Shown here piece by piece: positions 1-11,097 of a DNA stretch of 64,000 nt. The DNA is from Dryocosmus kuriphilus (lineage: Eukaryota; Arthropoda; Insecta; Hymenoptera; Cynipidae). Each line of letters opens with the position of its first letter. Position 1 is the stretch's first letter. A program made the position numbers and the translations under genes. The notes under the pieces are model-generated. The model was not told where the DNA came from, searched no databases, and worked only from the letters and a program-made list of their open reading frames with translations. The stretch is from assembly GCA_038277395.1 (NCBI GenBank), contig CM076191.1, positions 176,870,552 to 176,934,551 on the forward strand, read 5' to 3'.

Positions 1-113
1 AAAAAATCGTACTCGGGACACTGTGTACCTGTGTACCTTTATGTTATACTGTATTGGCCGGCTATTTCTTTCAGAAACAACCCTTTTTCATCTGTCTTTC
101 GTCAGCAACGTTT
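1..113 (+). repeat. Left inverted terminal repeat
   Basis: Matches the reverse complement of 4346-4456 from the A-run beside ATCGTACTCGG through the segment ending GTCAGCAACG. Homology stops near 113, about 55 bp before the satellite begins. Confidence 0.8.
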
Positions 114-167
114 TTGGCAAATCTGGAACTTATAAAATTTATATGTAATTATGAAAAATATATTTTT

Positions 168-3100
168 CCTCGCCTCTCACAATACGGGGTGCTTTTTGAC
201 CGTGAGTTCCCTCGCCTCTCACAATACTGGGTGCTGTTTGACTGTCAGTCCCCTCGCCTCTCAAAATACGGGGTGCTTTTTGATCGTGAGTCCCCTCGCC
301 TATCACAATACGGGGTGCTTTCTGACCTTGAGTCCCTCGCCTCTCACAATACGGGATGCTTTTTGATCATGAGTCCCCCCGTCTCTCACAATACGAGATG
401 CTTTTTGAACGTGTGTCCCCTCGCCTCTCACAATACGGGGTGTCTTTTGGTCGTGAGTCCTCTCGCCTCTCACAATATTGGGTGCTTTTTGATTGTAAGT
501 CCCCTCGCTTCTCACAATACGGGGTGCTTTTAGACCGTGAGCTCCCTCGCCTCTCACAATACGGAATGCTGTTTGTCCGTCAGTCCCCTCGCCTCTCAAA
601 ATACGGGGTGCTTTTTGATCGTGAGTCCCCTCGCCTCTCACAATAAGGGGTGCTTTTTGACGGTGCGTCCCCTCGCCTCTCACAATACGGGGTGCTTTTT
701 GACCGTAAGTCCCTCGCCTCTCACAATACGGGGTGCTTTTTGACCGTGAGTCCCTCGCCTCTCACAATACGGGGTGCTTTTTGATCGTGAGTCCCCTCGC
801 CTCTCACAATACGGGTTGCTTTTTGAACGTGAGTCCCCTCGCCCCTCACAATACGGGTTGCTTTTTGAACGTGAGAGTCCTCGCCTCTCACAATACGGGG
901 TGCCTTTTGGTCGTGAGTCCCCTCGTCTCTCACAAAATGGGGTGCTTTTTGATCGTGAGTGCCCTCGCCTGTCACAATACGGGGTGCTTTTAGACCGTGA
1001 GTTCCCTCGCCTCTCACAGTACGGGATGCTGTTTGACCGTCAGTCCCCTCGCCTCTCAAAATACGGGGTGCTTTTTGATCGTGAGTCCCCTCGCCTCTCA
1101 CAATACGGGTTGCTTTTTGATCGTAAGTCCCCTCACCTCTCACAATACGGGATGCCTTTTGATCGTGAGTTCCCTCGTCTCTCACAATACGAGATGCTGT
1201 TTGACCGTCAGTCCCCTCGCCTCTCAAAATACGGGGTGCTTTTTGATCGTGAGTCCCCTCGCCTTTCACAATAAGGGGTGCTTTTTGACGGTGCGTCCCC
1301 TCGCCTCTCACAATACGGGGTGCTTTTTGACAATGAGTCTCTCGCCTCTCATAATACGGGGTGCTTTTTGATCGTGAATCCCCTCGCCTCTCACAATACG
1401 GGTTGCTTTTTGACCGTGAGTTCCCTCGCCTCTCACAATACTGGGTGCTGTTTGACTGTCAGTCCCCTCGCCTCTCAAAATACGGGGTGCTTTTTGATCG
1501 TGAGTCCCCTCGCCTATCACAATACGGGGTGCTTTCTGACCTTGAGTCCCTCGCCTCTCACAATACGGGATGCTTTTTGATCATGAGTCCCCCCGTCTCT
1601 CACAATACGAGCTGCTTTTTGAACGTGTGTCCCCTCGCCTCTCACAATACGGGGTGTCTTTTGGTCGTGAGTCCTCTCGCCTCTCACAATATTGGGTGCT
1701 TTTTGATTGTAAGTCCCCTCGCTTCTCACAATACGGGGTGCTTTTAGACCGTGAGCTCCCTCGCCTCTCACAATACGGAATGCTGTTTGTCCGTCAGTCC
1801 CCTCGCCTCTCAAAATACGGGGTGCTTTTTGATCGTGAGTCCCCTCGCCTCTCACAATAAGGGGTGCTTTTTGACGGTGCGTCCCCTCGCCTCTCACAAT
1901 ACGGGGTGCTTTTTGACCGTAAGTCCCTCGCCTCTCACAATACGGGGTGCTTTTTGACCGTGAGTCCCTCGCCTCTCACAATACGGGGTGCTTTTTGATC
2001 GTGAGTCCCCTCGCCTCTCACAATACGGGTTGCTTTTTGAACGTGAGTCCCCTCGCCCCTCACAATACGGGTTGCTTTTTGAACGTGAGAGTCCTCGCCT
2101 CTCACAATACGGGGTGCCTTTTGGTCGTGAGTCCCCTCGTCTCTCACAAAATGGGGTGCTTTTTGATCGTGAGTGCCCTCGCCTGTCACAATACGGGGTG
2201 CTTTTAGACCGTGAGTTCCCTCGCCTCTCACAGTACGGGATGCTGTTTGACCGTCAGTCCCCTCGCCTCTCAAAATACGGGGTGCTTTTTGATCGTGAGT
2301 CCCCTCGCCTCTCACAATACGGGTTGCTTTTTGATCGTAAGTCCCCTCACCTCTCACAATACGGGATGCCTTTTGATCGTGAGTTCCCTCGTCTCTCACA
2401 ATACGAGATGCTGTTTGACCGTCAGTCCCCTCGCCTCTCAAAATACGGGGTGCTTTTTGATCGTGAGTCCCCTCGCCTTTCACAATAAGGGGTGCTTTTT
2501 GACGGTGCGTCCCCTCGCCTCTCACAATACGGGGTGCTTTTTGACAATGAGTCTCTCGCCTCTCATAATACGGGGTGCTTTTTGATCGTGAATCCCCTCG
2601 CCTCTCACAATACGGGTTGCTTTTTGAACGTGAGTCCCCTCGCCTCTCAAAATACGGGGTGCTTTTTGACGGTGCGTCCCCTCGCCTCTCACAATACGGG
2701 GTGCTTTTTGACCGTGAGTCCCTCGCCTCTCACAATACGGGGTGCTTTTTGATCGTGAGTCCCCTCGCCTCTCACAATACGGGTTGCTTTTTGAACGTGA
2801 GTCCCTCGCCTCTCACAATACGGTGTGCTTTTTGATCGTGAGTCCCCTCGCCTCTCACAATACGGGTTGCTTTTTGATCGTAAGTCCCCTCGCCTCTCAC
2901 AATACGGGGTGCCTTTCGGTCGTGAGTCCCCTCGCCTGTCACAATAAGAGATGCTGTTTGACCGTCAGTCCCCTCGCCTCTCAAAATACGGGGTGCTTTT
3001 TGATCGTGAGTCCCCTCGCCTCTCACAATAAGGGGCGCTTTTTGACGGTGCGCCCCTCGCCTCTCACAATACGAGGTGCTTTTTGACCGTGAGTCCCTCG

Positions 3101-3760
3101 CCTCTGACAATACGGGGTGCTTTTTGATCGTGAGTCCCCTCACATCTCACAATACGGGTTGCTTTTTGAACGTGAGTCCCCTCGCCTCTCACAATACGGG
3201 GTGCCTTTTGGTCGTGAGTCCCCTCGCCTCTCACAATATGGGGTTCTTTTCGATCGTGAGTCCCCTCACATCTCACAATACGGGTTGCTTTTTGAACGTG
3301 AGTCCCCTCGCCTCTCACAATACGGGGTGCTTTTTGATCGTGAGTTCCCTCGCCTCTCACAATGCGGGGTGCTTTTTGATCGTGAGTTCCCTCGCCTCTC
3401 ACAATGCGGGGTGCTTTTTGACCGTGAGTCCTCTCGCAACTCACAATACGAGGTGCTTTTTGACCGTGAGTCCCTCGCCTCTGACAATACGGGGTGCTTT
3501 TTGATCGTGAGTCCCCTCACATCTCACAATACGGGGTGCTTTTTGATCGTGAGTCCCCTCACATCTCACAATACGGGTTGCTTTTTGAACGTGAGTCCCC
3601 TCGCCTCTCACAATACGGGGTGCTTTTTGATCGTGAGTTCCCTCGCCTCTCACAATGCGGGGTGCTTTTTGACCGTGAGTCCTCTCGCAACTCACAATAC
3701 GGGGTGCTTTTTGACCGTGAGTCCCCTCGCCTCTCACAATACGAGGTGTTTTTTGACCGT
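168..3760 (+). repeat. 42-bp satellite array, about 85 units
   Basis: The unit starts CCTCGCCTCTCACAATACGG and continues with GGTGCTTTTTGATCGTGAGT plus two Cs, 42 bp in all; some units lack one C (41 bp). Because 42 is a multiple of three, long open frames run through several frames on both strands, with recurring peptides such as LASHNTGCFLIVSP or RIVRGEGTHDQKAP. I treat these as artefacts of the repeat: no start context, signal or domain argues for a gene, and the one-base indels shift frames. Variant positions cluster after GCTTTTTGA (A/C/T) and in the TACGGG block. Confidence 0.95.
198..2625 (+). repeat. Higher-order duplication, 2 x 1214 bp
   Basis: Bases 198-1411 are repeated at 1412-2625 with a constant offset of 1214 bp, which is 29 units less four one-base deletions. 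The same order of variant units recurs, and I saw only isolated differences (for example near 389 versus 1603). The rest of the array (2626-3760) shares variants in a mosaic way, including a partial 377-bp repeat around 3101 and 3478. Confidence 0.9.
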
Positions 3761-3767
3761 TTTTTCT

Positions 3768-4210
3768 GTAGAGTGAAACAGTGTACTAATCGGAAATACG
3801 GATAAAACAAATGAATATCACAAACTGAAATGGCGCAGTGATCGGGAAACAAATGAAGATGACAAGGAGATTCTTGCGATAATAATAAAAACACAATGAG
3901 TTGTGAGAACACAGGTATCTTTGCAGTAGAGTTAAACAGTGCACTAAGTGGAATCACGAAAACGAACAAATGAATATCGCAAAGTGAAATGGCGTAAGAA
4001 CGACATAATTATGATCGGGAAGGAAATGAAGTTGACAAGAAGACTCTTGCGATAATAATAAAAAAAAAACTATCAATTGTAAGAAAGTAAAAGGTGTCTT
4101 AACAGCAAAATAAAACAATGTACGAATTAAAATTACGAACAAATGAAGATGGCAAAGTGAAATAGCGAGAGAACGACAATAATTATTAAAAATCGCAAGA
4201 GAATTTTGCG
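3768..4210 (+). repeat. Degenerate ~160-175-bp direct repeats, about 2.5 copies
   Basis: The block starting GTAGAGTGAAACAGTGTACT at 3768 recurs in altered form at 3926 and, more weakly, near 4103. Each copy includes a GAACAAATGAA-like stretch and CTTGCGATAATAATAAAA. It lies between the satellite and the right inverted terminal repeat. Confidence 0.7.
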
Positions 4211-4345
4211 CTACTTCATTTTATTTTCATTTATGAACGGAGAATATATTTGGGAGGTCTCGCACCAAGTAAGTAAGAGGAAAGCACTATTGTTCAACAT
4301 ATGTCTTGGTACCCTCTTGAAAAGATCATATAGAGTAAGAAAAAT

Positions 4346-4456
4346 AACGTTACTGACGAGAGACAGATGAAAAAGGGTTGTTTCTGAAAGAAATAGCCGG
4401 CCAGTACAGTATACCATAAAGATACACAGTTACACAGTGTCCCGAGTACGATTTTT
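4346..4456 (-). repeat. Right inverted terminal repeat
   Basis: Reverse-complement partner of 1-113. The shared block includes AGCCGGCCA and CACAGTGTCCCGAGTACG. An A/T-rich tract follows directly. Confidence 0.8.
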
Positions 4457-6061
4457 ATTTTTTTTTCACTATGCTGCACCACTTTAAAAAATTTGACAAA
4501 AATATATGTTGAAGAGAACATCTGAAGGAATATTTATGAAAAAAAATGGTGGGTGTCACTATAAAACATAACCTCAAAGAAATTTTTTGAAGAAGTCAAA
4601 AATTTTTTACGAACTGTTATTTTCGTCCAAAAATTTTTTCAAAAATTTTTTTTAAGTCGCCCCGTCGATCTACATAACACATTTTTTCCTTATCAAATTC
4701 GGTCAAGCTGTTTACGAGAAAAAATACTTTTTTGGTTTTTCTTTCCCCCTCCATACCTCCTACAAAAATACATTTTCGAGGTTGAGACTTGGAGGAATTT
4801 TGTGTCTCACAGGTTCCAATATATGGTACCAATTTGGACTTGATAAATACGGGGCAGATTTTACATGCTTACCCGGCTAGGCCCTTTATGGAGATCTAAG
4901 GGGTATCCCCTTGATATTAATAATGCTGACGGGGTTACCCCTAGCATTTAAATGAAATCCTCGGAGGAATTTCAGAATACTGCTTTCCGGATTAGACTCT
5001 GACACCCAAAAAAAGTTTTTTCAGCGTTAGATACCGAGAAATAATTCGCAATTAGTACATTAGTAAAAATAATATATTTATACAAGAAAGAGCTGTTTAT
5101 CCAGGATCAAAATAATTGTGGTTTGTTTCAGCGCAAAAGGGGAGAAAATACTTACATAGAAATAAGGGATGGAGGATGCTTTATTGGATCAAGTTGGAAA
5201 AACACTTATGCTGGTGCCTAATGCTTTTAGCAGAACTCTTGATTTCCCCGTTTCGGTACAAATCAAGGCATTTGTCCCGGAACGGTAAATACGTTTTGCT
5301 GCCACTGAAATAATCGGTGCGTGCACGCGCCATGGGACCGCGCACTTATGCCAACGGAACAATATGCATTCGCAAAAAGGGCGAGGGACAAGGAAATATG
5401 AGAAAAAAAACATAACCAGTACCAGAAGACACACATAGATAAAAAGAAAAATCAGCTGTCAAGAAAAACACCCCTCTCGAGAACACATCAAATTATAACT
5501 GATTTATTTTCCACACAAGAATTGTCCCTAATAAAACAAACTAATAATTCATTTTTCAATAACAGAAAATTATTATATAGCCTTTCCTTCTCAGGTAATT
5601 TTCTAGAGCAGGTCACTTTTCACAACCAATAACTTTTTCTAAAATGTTTCTGAAATTGAATAATAATTCAAATGTAAATAAGTATAAATATACTGTTATT
5701 AAAAATGTTTTGCAATTTTTATTTTCATCAAATTTAAAATTGTGCACATTAAAACGTATTAATTTCTTAATGTAAAAGCTGATTGAAAATTTCAATTTAG
5801 AATTCTTTAAAATGCCATGAAGCCACTTTTAAAATTGTTCGAATATGGAATGTTGACTGAGAGTTTTTAATTCTGATCGCTTCGAAGTTAAAATTTATTA
5901 TTTATATTATTTATTATTATTTATTTATAACTATTATCCAATATTTAAGTTAGGTCGAATTAATGAAATAAAACATTTTTATTTCCATTTCAAGTAGTAA
6001 CAATTTTCAAGATACTTTCCTTTAGATGACCAATATGACCCCAAACGAAGTGCTCTTTTAG
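4457..6061. other. AT-rich spacer, no gene recognised
   Basis: No frame over about 80 codons and no recognisable motif. A slightly less AT-rich patch at 5110-5350 follows a pyrimidine tract ending TTTCAG near 5131, which could mimic a splice acceptor, but no exon is supported. Confidence 0.5.
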
Positions 6062-6800
6062 AATCGTTAAGAAGATATTGGGGAAACAGTCAAAATGTTT
6101 AAGGATGTACTAAAGTTATCTCAAATTCAAAAATGAATATTGTTAAAAATGGTTTATAGAATCGAGAAAAATATTTCCATTGTTAATTGTAATTATGTTT
6201 GAAAGAGAAATAAATACAAACTTTAGAAAAAAATATATCAGGCTAAAATTGTTTACTTAACAATAGTTATTTAAAGTTTTATGTTTTTCATTTCTCTCTA
6301 GGTAAAAGTTGCAATTCTTATTTGATCCTAATGTTGTAGGGCTAATTTTATTCCTTGAAGGATTCTCTACAGATTGCTTTGGTACGTTTTAATTTTTAAA
6401 AATTTACTTAGGAAAAATATTGCTTATTAAAATAACAATTGTATAATTCCTAAATACATTTTTTTAAATAAAAACGTACCAAAGAGTTTTGTAGCGAATC
6501 TTTAAAGGAACAAAATGAGCCCTGCAACATTAAGATTAAATAAGAATTTCAACTTTTACGTAAAGAGAAATCAAAAGCAGAAAACTCTAAATAATTATTG
6601 TTACATAAACAATTTTATCCTGAAATATTTTGTTGTAAAGTCTGCTTTCAGTTCTCTTCTAAAATTAATTACAATTAACAATAGGAATATTTTCCTCGAT
6701 TTTATAAATAATTTTTAACAATGCTCATTTTTGAACTTGAGATAATTTTAGTACCTACATCTTGAAGTTTTACGTAATTTGTCCACAATATCTTAAGAAA
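6062..6800. repeat. Long inverted repeat (about 330-bp arms, 80-bp loop)
   Basis: The left arm, roughly 6062-6395, pairs with the reverse complement of the right arm, roughly 6473-6800. Matching landmarks are GGTACGTTTT against AAAACGTACC next to the loop, the GTTGCAATTCTTATTT region against its partner at 6540-6560, and TTATCTC next to TTCAAAAATGA at the outer end. Similarity looks like 75-80 percent. It could be a decayed foldback MITE or a hairpin-RNA locus. The 67-codon frame inside the right arm is not supported as a gene. Confidence 0.75.
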
Positions 6801-7194
6801 ATTTGATTAATTTTTCCCATTTGTAGCATAATTATCTTTTATATTTCTTTGATAAATCATTTTATGTGTTATATATTTTTTGAAAGACCCCTTACTTTAA
6901 TTCGATCTACTATCATTTTAAAAGAATCAATTTGGAGAGATGCAGACTTAAAATGTCTTAATACTGAAAGTTTTATTTAAAATGTCAAGCGTTTCCTTCA
7001 AACATTCTGAACATCCACTATAAATTTCAATAATATGAATAAGTAATTTCCCTTTATTTTATAATAATTCAATCCTGAAGGTTGGCTACTTAAAATTATT
7101 TAATCTTGAATACTCAAACTTTAAATTGCTAGAATTTGAATACTTGAGCGTTAAATTGTTTAAATTTGATTGAATGAAAATTGTCAAGTTTGAG
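6801..7194. other. AT-rich spacer
   Basis: Low-complexity AT-rich sequence with TTAAATT-type motifs; no gene seen. Confidence 0.5.
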
Positions 7195-7545
7195 GTAACG
7201 GCCGTTGTGTCAGGATGGCAGCACTTACCACTCTGAGGTAGAAAACTAGCGATCCAAGTTTTTGGGGTGGAGAAAAGAGGAGGAAGCTCTCCATCGCAGT
7301 CCGTCGCCTCGGCCAGGGAGTGGGAGTCGGAGGGTGGTTTTCCGAATGTTTTACGCATGCGTCTAGCGGACCCACCCCCGCGCAGAACCCACCATTTCAA
7401 CCCCGTGATTCCTCTCGCGCGCGCCACCCCTCTATTGATTTTGTTACATCCAGCCTCAACCCCCGCGGCCTCAAGGACCCTCGCGAAACAGGGATGTCGG
7501 CACGATACGCGCCGATGCGTACATGCCGGTGTACGTATGTATATT
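7195..7545. other. GC- and CpG-rich island, function unknown
   Basis: A sharp switch from AT-rich flanks to GC-rich sequence with many CpG dinucleotides, for example GCGCGCGCCACC near 7418. Overlapping frames of 102 and 113 codons cross it but show no recognised domain, and the composition alone makes long frames likely. It could be a promoter or first exon of an unseen gene, or a GC-rich repeat. Confidence 0.4.
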
Positions 7546-9950
7546 CAAATATATATATCACCATTGCCCACGTAAATAATACCTACTTCACTCTTCGGCT
7601 GTTTAAATGCCCGCCACGTCATCCAAAAGATCAGAATTTCATAAATTTTAGTCCCAAATGACTTTCAAGCTTTGAATTGAAACAAAATGGGGTACAAAAG
7701 ATGTATTTTTTACTAGTAGACAGATTTATGGTTACATGTACTGAACGTAACTCTAAGTAGCTTCAAAATTATTTTTCTTCATACAGACAGAGAATTTCAG
7801 ACCTTAAGTCAAATCTTTCTACATGGAAAAAAATGTATAGTTCGAACAAACAAATTTTGAAAAATCAACGAAAAAAAAATATATTTAAAAAAAATAGTTT
7901 TTGTTTTTGAAATTGCTAACTGTATCCCCGACTCGTGGATTTTTATGTATTTGAATTAACTATGTGACTTCGAGAGTTTAAAATGTCTTACAAAATTAAA
8001 ACGTCACGTGGAATTTTTTGGTTAGTAAGAAATACAGAGAAATGGTATGAGTTCGAATCCAAGTTGTTAAACAAATCAAAAATTAAAAAGGAAGTTCTGC
8101 TATTGATTCCACTAAATTGTATTGCGATTAGGCTCTTTTTAATCTTTATAATTTTAACTTATACTGGAAAATCAATTATAAGTTTCAAACCTCTGTTAAC
8201 ATTATTCCTATTTAATTATCACTACATTCAGACATGCAACATTTTGACTTCAGCTATATAAGATTTTTGCTTTAACGATTTGAAAATCTGATGCATTAAT
8301 AATAATAGTAAAAATAAATTATAATGAAAATCCCTATTTTCAAGATTTTGCCAACATCGTTGGTTCATTTCCAACGACATTTGTGACCAAATCAAGGATA
8401 AATAATGTCGTCAGTTTAGCTATACAATCTTTTCCGTGTAAACTTACCAATATTTTTTCCCATCCAGTAAAACGTATCTTGAAATAGTTGACATTAAATT
8501 CAAATTCAAGTAAACTTGACCTGATTTTAAACCAAAATCTTAATTTAAGACTTAATTCTGAAATTCAAATAATGAACTCTTGAAGAATAGACCAGTTTTG
8601 CTGAATTCCGGTTATTGGTCAAGAAATTTCGTATGAATAGCAGAAAATATTTAACAACAGTAGTTTATAACGTTCAAATTTTTAGTTTTCATTCTAGAGA
8701 GCTTTTTTAATTTAAGGTAATACAAAACTATTAGAAATATATTTTGCAATGATCTTTAAGTTTCAGAATTTCAAACTTTATAAACCTGAAAATTTGAAAT
8801 TAAAAATGAAAAATAATTTGATTTACAAATTTATGACACATTTATTCAGATAAAATTTATAGAAAATCCCGCTCAAGTAACTTCATATAGAAACGAGGCC
8901 ATAGAATTCAAATTAAAAATTTCCATATTTTTAATATTTGTAAGTATCTATGCAGAAAAGACTCCTATAAAGCTTTAAAATTTTACGTATAGGAATAAAA
9001 ATAGTCCTGTAAATAATTACTAATTGCTTAAGTAAGCATTTTTAAACAATAACTAATTCGCATGAAAATCTTTACTAACTCTACTAAATAAACAAAAAAT
9101 AAACAAATTTTTACAAACATGAATTATTGCTAATAATTAGTACGCTCTTTTATTACGGCAATTCGTAAACGCAACTGAGGATTGTTTGTAACTTCTTATA
9201 CTAATATAGCTTTAGACAGTAGAGATATTTATTTATCTCGGATAAACAATAAATCCAAAAATTAATATTGAGGTATGGAATCATAAAATAGCAATGGGCC
9301 AAAGTAACAATTTAAAATTGGAAAACCCAAAATTTCAGGAACCGAATAATATTTGTCTTTTTTCAAAGGGTCTGGCGATTATCATACATTTTATCCTGAA
9401 ACAGATTTCTTCGCTTAGGTTCTTTTTTAAGTATCTTCTTGTCTACCCAAAAATGAAAAATCAACAGGGGGAGGTTAAAAAGTAATTATTTTTATTAAAA
9501 TCTTAACTATAAGGACGAATTTACTAAAAAAAATATATATATATAATTTTAGCATGCATCAGTCCTTTTACCGGTCTGATTCTTTTTGGAATATATTTTT
9601 TTCGATTTAAAAATGAAAAAAAGAGAAGGAAAAATAACAAAAATTACTTTGATTAAAATTCTGGGACAAATTTCCGAAAAGCGGTTTTACCTCCGATTCT
9701 CTTGAAACTCTCTACACTAACGTATTCTGAGGCGCTGTTTACCAATCTGATAGGAAACATTGGCAAAAATTTTATTTTCAAGATCAAAAGCCCAAAAAAG
9801 TTTTTTTTTTTTGCAGTTTCTTGCTTCTATTTTTAAGACCTTTGGTCTGAACGAAAAAAGTTTTGAACGAAAGTTGTAGAGCATGAAAAATACATCTTTT
9901 GTGTTATATAACACTTTCTTTAGAGTGATAGTTTTCGAGTAAAAACAAAA
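7546..9950. other. AT-rich spacer, no gene recognised
   Basis: Contains only short frames (the longest 92 codons at 7983-8261, hydrophobic and compositionally biased), poly-A/T runs and a short TA run near 9535. No domain, RNA gene or element boundary seen. Confidence 0.5.
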
Positions 9951-10166
9951 ACACTGGTCACAGAAATACTTGAAGTCACACTTTCCAGTGTTTTGTATGA
10001 AGTAATTCTGTGACCAGTCTCAGGGATGCCTTCCCGCCCCCCGCATAACACTGGAAAGGGATAGGGGGTGTGATCTCAAGTATTTCTGTGACCAGTCACA
10101 CGGGTATCTTCCTGCCCCCCACAAAACACTGGAAAGAATTATAGGTGTGACCTCAAAAATTCATAT
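9951..10166. repeat. Small cluster of direct and inverted repeats
   Basis: The segment 9951-9993 (ACTGGTCACAGAAATACTTG and the following CACTTTCCAGTG) is inverted at 10047-10096. The segment 10007-10080 is repeated directly at 10087-10165, with a shared CTGTGACCAGTC start and a CCTGCCCCCC-like core. This may be a compact MITE with subrepeats. Confidence 0.7.
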
Positions 10167-11097
10167 GATAATCGCACCTAATGGCCAAACTCACCCTGAA
10201 CCTTTTCCAAGATTAAAAAAAATCAAAATCGTCCTTACACTCAATATTTTAATCAAAGTGAGAAACTTTTTTGATCCCCCCCCCCCCCCCAACTTCATCC
10301 TCTCTCCTCTCTGCTCTCTCTCACTCACCACCCTCCTCTCACCCCCTATCCCACCCACACTCACCTCCTTTTCCTGTCTTGTCGAAAAAATAAGATATTT
10401 AAAAAAGAACCAAAGTGGAAAATTGAAAATTCATAAAAGCCGTGATTCACCCCAATTTTTAATAAAATTGTCTTTAAAATTAAAATTTACATCAAGATAG
10501 TAAACTTTTTTCGACTGCGCCCTCTTAATTTTTCATGTTTTATTAGAAAAGAATATATTTTTTAAACAACCAAAGCGAAAAATTGATAATTCGGAAAAGC
10601 CGCGATTCCAGACAATTACCAAAATATGTACATGTAATGTAAATTATCCCACTTGCAAGCACCTTTAGAAAAATGTCTTCTTCCGTCTTTACTTTTAAAT
10701 ATTGAAGATTGTATACGGTTCCGTTTAAATTACTTCAATCCAAAGGTGCGAATACCAAGAATATTTTTCTTGGCTTTGTATTTAGGATGTTTCACAACTA
10801 TTTTCCAATAAAAAGCAAAATATTAGCTGGAGCCGTTTTTGAAAAAATCCATTTTTAATTCTTTAAATCGGAATTTCTAATTTTTCTTGAAAACGGAGGG
10901 AGACTTGAATAAAAGTCAAGAGTGCAGAATTGTTCCTTAAAAAACTTTCTACAAAAAGGCCATCTTACTAACTTTTAATAAATTTTTTTAACTTTAGACT
11001 TGGGCTCCATTATAAATTTCTAATTTTCTTTCTTTTGGTTCTCGATATAATTATATTAAGTAGAAAAGTTAGGAATGTATTCATATCTACATATTTT
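10167..11097. other. Spacer with poly-C and CT-rich low complexity
   Basis: A run of about 15 Cs lies near 10277, followed by a CT/CA-rich stretch to about 10380. The rest is AT-rich. The 117-codon frame starting at 10147 runs through this low-complexity tract and is not credible as a gene. Confidence 0.55.

Larger units (their letters stand above)
1..4456. mobile_element. Foldback-like element: satellite array between inverted terminal repeats
   Basis: Bases 1-113 and 4346-4456 are inverted copies of each other, about 111 bp with roughly seven mismatches. Both carry the outer motif ATCGTACTCGGGACACTGTG or its near match, reading inward. Between them lie a 42-bp satellite (168-3760), degenerate ~160-bp repeats (3768-4210) and a short unique stretch. 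Long inverted ends around tandem repeats are typical of foldback-type DNA elements; assigning this one to that class is inference. No transposase frame is present, so it would be non-autonomous. The left edge touches the window start, so the true terminus and any target-site duplication cannot be seen. The alternative is an inverted duplication that flanks a satellite by chance. Confidence 0.6.

Noticed and set aside
54..3805. Dozens of overlapping open frames of 60-219 codons in the satellite
   Set aside because: The 42-bp unit is a multiple of three, so frames stay open on both strands; repeat peptides carry no domain and one-base indels switch frames.
10147..10500. 117-codon frame
   Set aside because: Runs through a poly-C and CT-rich low-complexity tract; no domain.
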